DNA of 11,778 bases from Chitinophagaceae bacterium (GTDB lineage: Bacteria; Bacteroidota; Bacteroidia; Chitinophagales; UBA10324). The position numbers and the translations under genes were made by a program. The DNA lies in NCBI GenBank assembly GCA_023251195.1, contig JAHEZG010000093.1, forward strand, positions 1-11,778, given 5' to 3'. Positions 1 to 7,606 of the stretch are shown one piece after another; the first letter of the stretch is position 1; every line of letters starts with the position of its first letter. The notes beneath the pieces were generated by a model. It was not told the origin of the DNA, ran no database searches, and saw only the letters and a program-made list of their open reading frames with translations.

Positions 1-1051
1 TGCTGTTCATTGTAATATTAATATTATCTTTTGCTGGATTTGGATATACTGTCATTGAATTCAAAACTGAATTAAAAGTAGGAACTGCATTATCGCAAGC
101 ATCAATCAACATGGTTGAAATTGATGTACAACCATTTCCATCAAAGGCAGTAAGAGTTACCGTGTAACTGCAAGTATCATAATCATGAACCGGGTTAGAT
201 GCTGAAGCTGTATCACCGTCACCTAAATCCCAATAATAAGAAGTAGCGCCTGTACTGGTATTTGTAAAATTTACTGTATGTGCACTGTTTCCACTGGCAA
301 CATAAGTAAATGCTGCAGTTACTGTTGGTAAATCAACAGTTATAGTATCAGTATAGGCTGAATTGCATGTTCCACCACCAAGAATATTCATGTGAACAAT
401 ATAAGTTCCTGAAGCGGCATACTCATATGTTGTATCCCCTGGGCTAGTTGTTCCGGTTGTTCCATCACCGAAATCCCATTGAACAGTAGTATAAGTGCCA
501 GTAGACTGGTCTGCAAATGTGGTAACTCCGCAGTTGGTTGAGGCAGTAAACATTGCAACGCAACCTCCACCCCCGGGAGATAAAACCACTCTGCAGGATT
601 TGCTTTCGCACATTAATGTTGTGCCTAGCATGTCATACATTGTTAAACAAACTACATGAAACCCAGGATTTGAATATTGATGTGTTGTTGGAATAGAAGT
701 GGAAACCTGACCGTCGCCAAAATCCAATAAATACATTGGAGTAAATGCAGATACAATACCTGAATCTGTGAAATTCACAAATCCACTGATATCATCCGAA
801 GTATAAAAATCAGCGTGGCAGGGTGGCAATGTTACATTACAGGCATCATAAGTGTAATGAGTTACACCATTATGATAAATTGCCAGTGTGTCATTTTCAT
901 AACAATTACCATCGCAACCCCAAACTGTATCAACAAGGGCGCTGTTTAATGATAGATTTACCAACGAATTGTCAACGCAATTAAGCTGTTGAGCTTCTAA
1001 ATTGAAGGTAATAATAGAAAGCAGAAATGAGAGTACGATTAGTCTTTTCAT
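1..1051 (-). CDS. Secreted PKD-domain protein with T9SS type A sorting domain (C-terminus cut by window edge)
   Basis: An open frame of 350 codons runs from ATG at 1051 to the left edge with no stop, so the gene is 3'-truncated by the window. Residues 1-20 form a signal peptide (MKRLIVLSFLLS..., cleavage probably A20|Q21). Three PKD-type modules are marked by DFGDG at about residues 110-114, WDFGDG at about 190-195 and WDLGDG at about 273-278. A short Gly/Pro-rich linker (SPGGGG) follows the first module. The last visible residues, from about 333 (MTVYPNPAKDNINI), begin a type A T9SS sorting domain, so roughly 50-60 residues are missing. PKD modules are Ig-like folds common in adhesive or extracellular proteins; no catalytic domain is visible. 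The protein is probably cell-surface or released. Its leader is A-rich (a run of A before ATG). It is divergent from the pseudouridine synthase gene, 83 nt apart. Confidence 0.88.
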   Translation of the reverse strand, partial: MKRLIVLSFLLSIITFNLEAQQLNCVDNSLVNLSLNSALVDTVWGCDGNCYENDTLAIYHNGVTHYTYDACNVTLPPCHADFYTSDDISGFVNFTDSGIVSAFTPMYLLDFGDGQVSTSIPTTHQYSNPGFHVVCLTMYDMLGTTLMCESKSCRVVLSPGGGGCVAMFTASTNCGVTTFADQSTGTYTTVQWDFGDGTTGTTSPGDTTYEYAASGTYIVHMNILGGGTCNSAYTDTITVDLPTVTAAFTYVASGNSAHTVNFTNTSTGATSYYWDLGDGDTASASNPVHDYDTCSYTVTLTAFDGNGCTSISTMLIDACDNAVPTFNSVLNSMTVYPNPAKDNINITMNS

Positions 1052-1119
1052 GGGTTTATTTTTTTTGAATGAACAAATTTGAAAAGATTATATCGTAATA
1101 GTTTCAATTATGTTCACAT

Positions 1120-1127
1120 TACTTTTG
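1120..1127 (+). promoter_or_regulatory. Possible -7 box (TACTTTTG) for the pseudouridine synthase gene
   Basis: TACTTTTG matches the Bacteroidota -7 consensus TAnnTTTG. It ends only 7 nt before the ATG at 1135, so a transcript from here would be leaderless or nearly so. No good TTTG-type -33 element lies at the expected distance; a chance match in AT-rich DNA is possible. Confidence 0.35.
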
Positions 1128-1134
1128 CACATGT

Positions 1135-1911
1135 ATGAGAAACAGGATTCCATTTAATAAAGACAAAGTGAAATTTCTTGAAAAAGAAAAAACTGCCGAC
1201 GCAAAGGGTGTGAGGCTAAATAAATTTTTAAGCAATGCCGGAATTTGCGCCCGAAGAAAAGCTGATGAATTTATTAAAGCCGGCAAAGTAACAGTTGACG
1301 GAAAGGTAATTACTGAAATGGGTTATAGAGTATTGGCCAATCAACAAGTGAAATATGCCGGCAAAGAAGTTAAATCTTATCAGAAAAAAGTTTATGTGCT
1401 ATTAAACAAACCCAAAAATTTTATTACTACCACCAGTGATGAAAAAGAAAGAAAAACGGTAATGGATTTAGTGAAAGGGGCAGCCCTTGAAAGGTTGTAT
1501 CCGGTTGGCAGATTAGATAGAAATACAACGGGTTTAATTTTGTTGACCAATGATGGCGATCTCGCACAAAAACTATCGCATCCAAGTAAAGTAGTATCAA
1601 AACTATACATGGTAAAACTGGATAAGCCTGTAACGCTAGCTCATCTCGAACAAATTGCAGCAGGGGTAAAGCTGGATGACGGGATGGCGAACGCCGATGA
1701 AATTTCATATGCCGATGATCATGATAAAAGCATTGTTGGAATTCAAATTCATTCAGGGAAAAACAGAGTGGTTCGCAGAATGTTTGAAACACTGGGATAT
1801 ACCGTTGAAAAACTTGACCGTGTGATGTATGCCGGGTTAACAAAAAAAGATTTGCCTCGCGGAAAGTGGAAGCATTTAAATGATCGGGAAATTGGAATGC
1901 TGATGAGATAA
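1135..1911 (+). CDS. RluB/RsuA-family ribosomal RNA pseudouridine synthase
   Basis: This 258-residue protein isomerises a specific uridine to pseudouridine in rRNA, most likely the 23S rRNA site handled by the RluB branch; the exact target is inferred. An S4 RNA-binding domain spans about residues 26-72 (RLNKFLSNAGICARRKADE). The catalytic domain follows, with NKP at 91-93, the family signature GRLDRNTTGLILLTNDG at 125-141 in which D128 is the expected nucleophile, and SGKNRVVRRMFETLG at 207-221, typical of RluB/E/F and RsuA. Residues 1-25 are a short basic extension; Bacteroidota homologues often have longer ones. The start at 1135 is the only ATG in frame before the S4 domain: an in-frame TAG sits at 1099-1101 upstream, and GTG at 1168 is an alternative. 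The next gene starts 11 nt after the stop, so cotranscription is likely. The exact paralogue (RluB versus RluE/F or RsuA) is not certain, so no symbol is given. Confidence 0.93.
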   Translation: MRNRIPFNKDKVKFLEKEKTADAKGVRLNKFLSNAGICARRKADEFIKAGKVTVDGKVITEMGYRVLANQQVKYAGKEVKSYQKKVYVLLNKPKNFITTTSDEKERKTVMDLVKGAALERLYPVGRLDRNTTGLILLTNDGDLAQKLSHPSKVVSKLYMVKLDKPVTLAHLEQIAAGVKLDDGMANADEISYADDHDKSIVGIQIHSGKNRVVRRMFETLGYTVEKLDRVMYAGLTKKDLPRGKWKHLNDREIGMLMR

Positions 1912-1922
1912 AAAAATATTTT

Positions 1923-3191
1923 ATGAAATTATTTACCATCACATTTTTAATTACAGTCGTATTGTCAAAAGGGGCTATTGGTCAGCAATTATTTATTATT
2001 TATGATACTGTAAATACACCTTTGATTGTAAATAAAATTAATTGCCTGGCAAAAGAAGGAGATGTGATTTGGGCTGGTAGTGAATATGGTTTAGTATCAT
2101 TGAATGGTGGGGTTTCGAATTTTTATTTATTTAATAATCAATCAGCATCGTTTCTTAATAATATTTATTGTATTACAATTGACACTGCAGGAAATAAATG
2201 GATTGGAACCGGCGGAGGTGGTATGGGAAAATTTGACGGGACCAACTGGACTGTTTATACTTCTTCAAATTCTCCTCTTCCATCTAATATTGTTAAAGCC
2301 ATTTCTTTTGATTCACAAAATAAAATGTGGATTGGAACTACAGCCGGAATGGCTGTTTGGGACATGGATTCTAGCTGGACTATTTACCAGCAATTTTCTT
2401 CAGCATTGATGTCGGATAATATTGAGTGCATTGTAAAGTCAGAAAATGATACCATGTGGATTGGTACCGTAAACGGCGGTTTAACCAGAGCCGTTGATAG
2501 TGCTTTAATAACCTATACTATTCAAAATGGTGGTGTGCCTGATAATACCATTCAGGATATAGCCGTTGGCGCCAACGGATATAGGTGGCTTGCCTGTGCC
2601 GCACACGGTTTAGCGTCATTCATTTTTAACTCGCCTCCGTATGTTGAATTTAATCCATCAAATTCTGATATGCCAAGCTATACCGTGAACTCATTGGCTA
2701 TTGATAATTCAGGAAAAACACTTTGCGGAACATTTGACGGCGGATTGGTTCGATACCTTGGCAGTATATACTGGCAGGTTTTTAATTATGCTTCAGTTGC
2801 GTTACCCGACAGTTCAATCAATGACATTGTTATAGATTCTACAGGTGTAATATGGATGGCAACAACTAATAAAGGAGTGGTTCGTTTTAATGAGCCATTG
2901 TTAAATCTTACAGTTGAGCCTGTGTATTTAAATACAGCAACTGCACTTAAACCTTTTCCGAACCCATCTACTGATTTTATAAATTTTATTATTGAATCTA
3001 ACAGCATAAATAATTTTTATAAAATAGAAATTTATAATGCTGAAGGAAAAAAGATATTGAACAATACCATTGGCCCAATTAATTCATCGGCCTGTATTAA
3101 AATGGATGTTTCAGAATTTACAGCTGGAATTTATTTTGTAAAAATTTTGACTGACACGCATTTTAAATCCGGAATATTTGTAAAGATTTAA
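1923..3191 (+). CDS. Secreted seven-unit beta-propeller (Reg_prop-like) protein with T9SS type A sorting domain
   Basis: The 422-residue product has a signal peptide (residues 1-20, cleavage G20|Q21), a propeller domain at about 25-325, and a T9SS type A sorting domain at about 342-422 (PFPNPSTDFINF, ending AGIYFVKI...GIFVKI). The propeller has seven repeats whose motif, W-I-G-T-x-G-G-like, recurs at residues 50, 93, 136, 179, 222, 267 and 311, a period of 43-45 residues; unit 6 has LCGT in place of WIGT. This resembles the two-component-regulator propeller repeats found in periplasmic sensors of hybrid two-component systems, but here no membrane segment, Y_Y_Y domain or kinase is attached. 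The protein is therefore probably an extracellular binding or scaffold protein; its ligand is unknown. It starts 11 nt after the pseudouridine synthase stop with no terminator between, so they may share a transcript. It ends 6 nt from the convergent kinase stop codon. Confidence 0.9.
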   Translation: MKLFTITFLITVVLSKGAIGQQLFIIYDTVNTPLIVNKINCLAKEGDVIWAGSEYGLVSLNGGVSNFYLFNNQSASFLNNIYCITIDTAGNKWIGTGGGGMGKFDGTNWTVYTSSNSPLPSNIVKAISFDSQNKMWIGTTAGMAVWDMDSSWTIYQQFSSALMSDNIECIVKSENDTMWIGTVNGGLTRAVDSALITYTIQNGGVPDNTIQDIAVGANGYRWLACAAHGLASFIFNSPPYVEFNPSNSDMPSYTVNSLAIDNSGKTLCGTFDGGLVRYLGSIYWQVFNYASVALPDSSINDIVIDSTGVIWMATTNKGVVRFNEPLLNLTVEPVYLNTATALKPFPNPSTDFINFIIESNSINNFYKIEIYNAEGKKILNNTIGPINSSACIKMDVSEFTAGIYFVKILTDTHFKSGIFVKI

Positions 3192-3197
3192 TAACTT

Positions 3198-6100
3198 TTA
3201 AAGGCATTCATTCGAAATTTGATCTATGGCCTTCAGCGAATATTTTTTGAATGCTGCGAATAAAATTTTTATTTTTTCTGCCTCAACATTGTTCAGATTA
3301 ATTGCTGCCACCTCGTGTAAAAAGGGTTCAGCTTTTTTTATCCCCATCATCATGATATTGGTTTTTATTTTATGAACAAGGGATTTGAATGTGGCCCAAT
3401 CATTTTTATTTAATGCCTCTTCAATCTGGCTAATACTTGATGGCGTTTCTTTTACATACAGTAATAAAATGCTGTTAATGAATTCCTTCTCATTATCATA
3501 ATACTGTGTTAAGAAAGAAAGGTCATAATATTTTTCCTGAATTGAAATTAATGAAGCATTATCCGGTTCAATATTTTCCGGGTTTAATTGATTATTTATT
3601 TTTTGAAATAACTCCTCAGGCTTAAATGGTTTACTCAGGTAATCATTCATTCCTGAATCCAATGCCTCTTGTATTTGTTCCTGAAATGCATGAGCAGTCA
3701 TTGCAATTATCGGCACCTTTCGCAAATAGGCCTCATCCATTTTCCGAATGATTTTTGTTGCTTCCAGGCCATCGAGATCAGGCATTGATATATCCATTAA
3801 AACAAGGTCAATATCTTCTTCTTTTAATTTTTCAATTGCACCGTATCCGTTTTCGGCTTCAATAACTGTATATCCCTTGTCTTCAAGTAAATGAATGACT
3901 AAAAGACGGTTAATAAAGTTATCATCGACCAATAAAATATTTATTCCATTTTTATCTGACTGTGATTCTTCCTCATTTTTATTTTTAAATAAAACAGAAT
4001 CGTCATTTTCAATAGGCATTAAATCAACATTTTCAAACGGGAGGGTAAAATAAAATGTGCTTCCTTCCCCTGGCTTGCTTTTAATGAATATTTCGCCGCC
4101 CTGTAATTCAACCAGTTGTTTTACAATTGGCAATCCTAAACCTGTGCCTCCAAACTTACGGGTAGTGTCGGCACTTGCTTGACGGTATGATTCAAAAATT
4201 CGCTCTTGTTCATTAACCGGAATTCCAATACCTGAATCAACAACCTTAAACTGAATAAAAATTTTACTTTCTTCTTTTTTAATCAATTCGGCACTGTAAT
4301 GAACGCTGCCTTTTTCGGTAAATTTAATGGCATTGGAAATCAGATTGAGCATGATTTGATTCAGTCTGATTCGGTCGCCTCGCACTAATGCAGGAATTTG
4401 TACATCAACCGAAAAATTATAATTCAGATTTTTTTCCACCGCTTTAATATTTGTTGCCATAAAAATGGCGCGCATCATTTCGCGTAAATTGATATCAATA
4501 ATTTCAAATTGAATTTTTCCGCTCCTGATTTTAGATAAGTCTAAGATGTCGTTAATAATCACAAGTAAATTATCTGCCGATTGCTTAATTAATCTTAAAT
4601 ATTCCTCCTGCTCATGCGAAGTGGGTTCTTTTAATAACAAATCAGTTAATCCGATAATTCCATTCATTGGAGTCCGGATTTCATGACTCATTTTGGCTAA
4701 AAATTGTTCTTCGGCTCTTTGTGCTTCTTCAGCTGTTTTCTTGGCTATTAGAATTTCATCTTCGTCTTTTTTGAGCTGAGTTATATCACGAATCACCACT
4801 ACCCGAATTAATTGTCCGAGGTACTCCTGCATTTGGGAATTTACCTCGACAAATATTTCCTTGCCGATTTTTGTAATGAGCGAAAATTCTGTTGAAATGT
4901 TTTCAGCAGTAACGAGCAACGATGAAATTTTTTCAATCATCGGTTCATTTTTCAGATCTGAAATAGTTTGATTAAGCACTTCGTCTTGCGAAAACCCTGT
5001 GAGGTTTAGAAATGCAGTATTAACATCAATTATTTTTTCATTATCAAGCAATAAAATTCCTTCACTAGTTATACTGAAAAAGTATTTTAATCGGGCTTCG
5101 TTTTCCTTTAATTGTTGTTCAGCTTTTTTACGAAGCGTAATATCCCGAACGGCCACAACTTTAACTTTTCTTCCTTTATAAAAATGAGATCTTCCGGCTA
5201 CTTCAACCTTAATTTCGTGACCGTCTTTGTGGGTAAATACAGTTTCGTAAGGAAGCGATAAATCTTTTTTTGAATTTTCAATGAAAATTTCGCGATTACT
5301 GATGTTGGTAAAAAACAAAATATTCTTGCCAAGAATTTCTTCTTCATGGAAGCCAAGCATACTTGCAATTGCATGATTGATATCGATAATAATATTATTG
5401 TCATACACAATAATTCCTTCTGTAGTTGAGCTCATTAAAAACTGCAACCGCTGCTCGCTTTCAAGCAACTGTTTCTGAAAAATAATTCGGTCGGTAATAT
5501 CAATCGCATAAATGTTGCAATAGCTATTATTGATTAACGGTGTAATCGTCAAATTATAATACTTGCCTGCAACATCAATGTCAATTTTACTGATGCTTTT
5601 TGTCTGGAATTGTTTTGAAATAATATTATGCCATTCTGAATTTAGTATTCCCTCTAAACTAATCTGATTTATAATTGATTGAGCTGATTTATTATGATAA
5701 AGAATTTTACCCGAATCAGCTATTCTAATAATCGGAGAAGGATTTTCTTCCGGAAATTTAGCCAACCATTTTATTTCATCTTCAGCTTTTTTCCGTTCAG
5801 TAATGTCGGTAATTGTACCAACGCTTCCAACTATTTCACCGGTTTTATCTTTATACGGCGCAGCTGTTATAGAAACCCAGATTCGGTTTTTATTTTTTCT
5901 GACTAATTCAACTTCATATTGTTCGCTGTTACCATTAAACCTGTTGTTAATTCCACTTAAAACTTTTTCCCAGTATTCTTCCGCAACGATAAGCTGATAC
6001 AGCGGTAATGAACCCAATTCCTGCATGGAGTATCCGGTAAGTGCTGATAGCAATGAATTGCAATAAACAAGAAAATGATTTTTGTCTGTAATTAAAATAG

Positions 6101-7394
6101 CTTCAGACAAACTTTCAAATAAGGAATGATACAACTCTTCCTTGTCTTCGAGTTCTCGCCGTTCAGAGGCCTGGCGAGTAACATTGCGGGCACTAATTAC
6201 TATACCTTTAATATCTGTATGTTCAAGTTGATTTACAGCAATAGTTTCCAGAACAATTGTTCGACCTCGGTTATCAATAAATTTAAATTCAAAATAATCA
6301 TTGCTCCCTTTGTTCTTGCCTGATAAATACAAAAGCATTTGCTGCAAATGATTGGGCAGTTCTTCTTTACTGAAAAATTCAAATGACGAACGACCAATTA
6401 CTTCATCAGCTGAATATCCAGTAATTCTTTCGAACGAAGAATTAATAAACTTAAAAGATCCTCGTTCGTCCACCACCCAAACAATATCTGGTATCAATTG
6501 AATGAGTGATTCATTTAATCCGGAATTTTTATTTCGTAAAAAGGGAATGGGTTTATCAGCAACCGAAATTTCGGTTGCATAACAAAAACATTTTTTTATT
6601 TCAGCAGTTAAGGGAGTAAAAGTGAAATGAAAATTTTTTTCGATACCAGCGATAAGAATTTTTTTTGAGCAGAAGTTTCTTTTGCCTGCTAATGCTTTTT
6701 CAATTCCTGAAATTATTTCATTGAATTCAACACCCAGAATTGATTTAATATTATTGAAGGATGGAATAAAAGATTTGCCTGAAAAATCGCGAAGGAATTT
6801 CTTAAACGCATCGTTCGAAAAAATAATTTCGAAGTGCTCATTCAATTCAAAAACTAAATCTTGTACTGATTCTAAAGATTGCTGTATTGAATTATACCGG
6901 TATAAATCCTCTTTTTCAGAATTATTTTTTGAGATAATCAGGGCTGATAGATTTACCCACTCGCGGCATCGGGTTTCAAATTTTTCTTTGTTCCTGAAAG
7001 GCAATGATGATAAAATTGACACCACACCAATGCATTGAGCATGATGCATAACAGGAAGAATTAGTTTCCATTTTGGTAAGCGATCCAACACTTTATTTTG
7101 AGCAAACGGATCAAAAGCTATTTCGCCATGCGGAAAAATATATTCTGTACTTGATTGAAAAACTTTTACAACAATTGGCAAGGAAATACCTTCATTAACA
7201 TAAAACTCCTGATTGCCTGAAAAATAACTGAGCGCTATTTTTGAATCAATTGAATCAACAGAATAAAATTCAAAAACATCATATGGAGTCAGTTCGCCCA
7301 TGTTATCGGCGAACCATTCAAACCAAGGGCGTATGTTTTGCCCGATTTTGCTATTTGTAAATACTCTAAAAGCCAACTGCTTTTCCATTGTCAA
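3198..7394 (-). CDS. Soluble multi-PAS hybrid sensor histidine kinase with receiver and Hpt domains
   Basis: This 1398-residue protein carries a His-Asp-His phosphorelay in one chain. Domains in order: GAF-like N-terminus (about 1-155), a weak PAS-like unit (165-280), PAS domains at about 290-408, 420-534, 540-636 (divergent), 645-756 and 765-875, a helical linker (875-897), HisKA with the H box SHEIRTPMNG and phosphoacceptor H904, and HATPase with N box N1017/N1021, G1 DSGIGIP at 1053-1059 and G2 GGTGLGL at 1082-1088. A receiver follows (D1157/D1158, phosphoacceptor D1201, T1233, K1255), then a C-terminal Hpt domain with H1341 (VHKIKTNIMMMG). All key residues are present, so it should be active. 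No signal peptide or transmembrane segment is seen, so it should sense a cytoplasmic cue; the signal is unknown. No DNA-binding domain and no separate response regulator occur in the window, so the final phosphate acceptor lies elsewhere. ATG at 7394 is used; the second Met two codons later is equally possible. Confidence 0.95.
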   Translation of the reverse strand: MTMEKQLAFRVFTNSKIGQNIRPWFEWFADNMGELTPYDVFEFYSVDSIDSKIALSYFSGNQEFYVNEGISLPIVVKVFQSSTEYIFPHGEIAFDPFAQNKVLDRLPKWKLILPVMHHAQCIGVVSILSSLPFRNKEKFETRCREWVNLSALIISKNNSEKEDLYRYNSIQQSLESVQDLVFELNEHFEIIFSNDAFKKFLRDFSGKSFIPSFNNIKSILGVEFNEIISGIEKALAGKRNFCSKKILIAGIEKNFHFTFTPLTAEIKKCFCYATEISVADKPIPFLRNKNSGLNESLIQLIPDIVWVVDERGSFKFINSSFERITGYSADEVIGRSSFEFFSKEELPNHLQQMLLYLSGKNKGSNDYFEFKFIDNRGRTIVLETIAVNQLEHTDIKGIVISARNVTRQASERRELEDKEELYHSLFESLSEAILITDKNHFLVYCNSLLSALTGYSMQELGSLPLYQLIVAEEYWEKVLSGINNRFNGNSEQYEVELVRKNKNRIWVSITAAPYKDKTGEIVGSVGTITDITERKKAEDEIKWLAKFPEENPSPIIRIADSGKILYHNKSAQSIINQISLEGILNSEWHNIISKQFQTKSISKIDIDVAGKYYNLTITPLINNSYCNIYAIDITDRIIFQKQLLESEQRLQFLMSSTTEGIIVYDNNIIIDINHAIASMLGFHEEEILGKNILFFTNISNREIFIENSKKDLSLPYETVFTHKDGHEIKVEVAGRSHFYKGRKVKVVAVRDITLRKKAEQQLKENEARLKYFFSITSEGILLLDNEKIIDVNTAFLNLTGFSQDEVLNQTISDLKNEPMIEKISSLLVTAENISTEFSLITKIGKEIFVEVNSQMQEYLGQLIRVVVIRDITQLKKDEDEILIAKKTAEEAQRAEEQFLAKMSHEIRTPMNGIIGLTDLLLKEPTSHEQEEYLRLIKQSADNLLVIINDILDLSKIRSGKIQFEIIDINLREMMRAIFMATNIKAVEKNLNYNFSVDVQIPALVRGDRIRLNQIMLNLISNAIKFTEKGSVHYSAELIKKEESKIFIQFKVVDSGIGIPVNEQERIFESYRQASADTTRKFGGTGLGLPIVKQLVELQGGEIFIKSKPGEGSTFYFTLPFENVDLMPIENDDSVLFKNKNEEESQSDKNGINILLVDDNFINRLLVIHLLEDKGYTVIEAENGYGAIEKLKEEDIDLVLMDISMPDLDGLEATKIIRKMDEAYLRKVPIIAMTAHAFQEQIQEALDSGMNDYLSKPFKPEELFQKINNQLNPENIEPDNASLISIQEKYYDLSFLTQYYDNEKEFINSILLLYVKETPSSISQIEEALNKNDWATFKSLVHKIKTNIMMMGIKKAEPFLHEVAAINLNNVEAEKIKILFAAFKKYSLKAIDQISNECL

Positions 7395-7606
7395 TTAACC
7401 ATTAATCTTTTCGAGGACGATAAAAATAAACCAAACATTCTTAAAGCGAATTTTTTATTCGATGACTTTACGGGGTCATATAAATTTTGTTCAGTATAGC
7501 CATTTTAAAGTGATAATACATTGTATTGTAAAAAAAAGACTAAACAATTTTTTGATTGGGATTTTTAAATACATTTGACATTCCAAAAACAAAACTCAAC
7601 TAAACA
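7395..7606. other. Divergent intergenic region between kinase and Omp28-like gene
   Basis: These 212 nt hold the start regions of both divergent genes. On the plus strand there is a TACATTTG box at 7570-7577. On the minus strand only a one-mismatch box (AATGTTTG, 7439-7432) is seen before the kinase, without a convincing -33 element. Short inverted repeats occur: CGAAT-T5-ATTCG at 7447-7461, TGAC-N8-GTCA at 7463-7478, and AATACA-T-TGTATT at 7515-7527. None is long enough to call an operator with confidence. No ORF or RNA gene was recognised. Confidence 0.5.
7570..7577 (+). promoter_or_regulatory. Predicted -7 box (TACATTTG) for the Omp28-like gene
   Basis: TACATTTG is a full match to the Bacteroidota TAnnTTTG -7 consensus. 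It lies 29 nt before the ATG at 7607, which would give a leader of roughly 24 nt that is A/C-rich and lacks a Shine-Dalgarno sequence, as is usual in this phylum. A TTTG at 7551-7554 could serve as the -33 element, but its 15-nt spacing is shorter than usual. Confidence 0.6.

Noticed and set aside
388..570. A 60-codon minus-strand frame within the left-edge gene
   Set aside because: It is out of frame with the PKD protein, whose frame explains this stretch fully (the WDFGDG motif lies here).
1074..1107. Promoter for the left-edge PKD gene (minus strand CAAATTTG at 1081-1074 with TTG at 1107-1105)
   Set aside because: The -7 box has one mismatch, the spacing of 23 nt is long, and the box is itself a palindrome in AT-rich DNA; too weak to list.
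1427..1942. A 171-codon open frame on the minus strand opposite the pseudouridine synthase gene
   Set aside because: It is wholly antisense to a clearly recognisable enzyme, and its product (rich in F, H and L) has no domain or signal; it is a shadow frame.
7447..7527. Three short inverted repeats in the kinase/Omp28-like intergenic region as possible operators
   Set aside because: Arms of 4-6 nt in AT-rich DNA are expected by chance, and no regulator is known here; only described in the intergenic entry.
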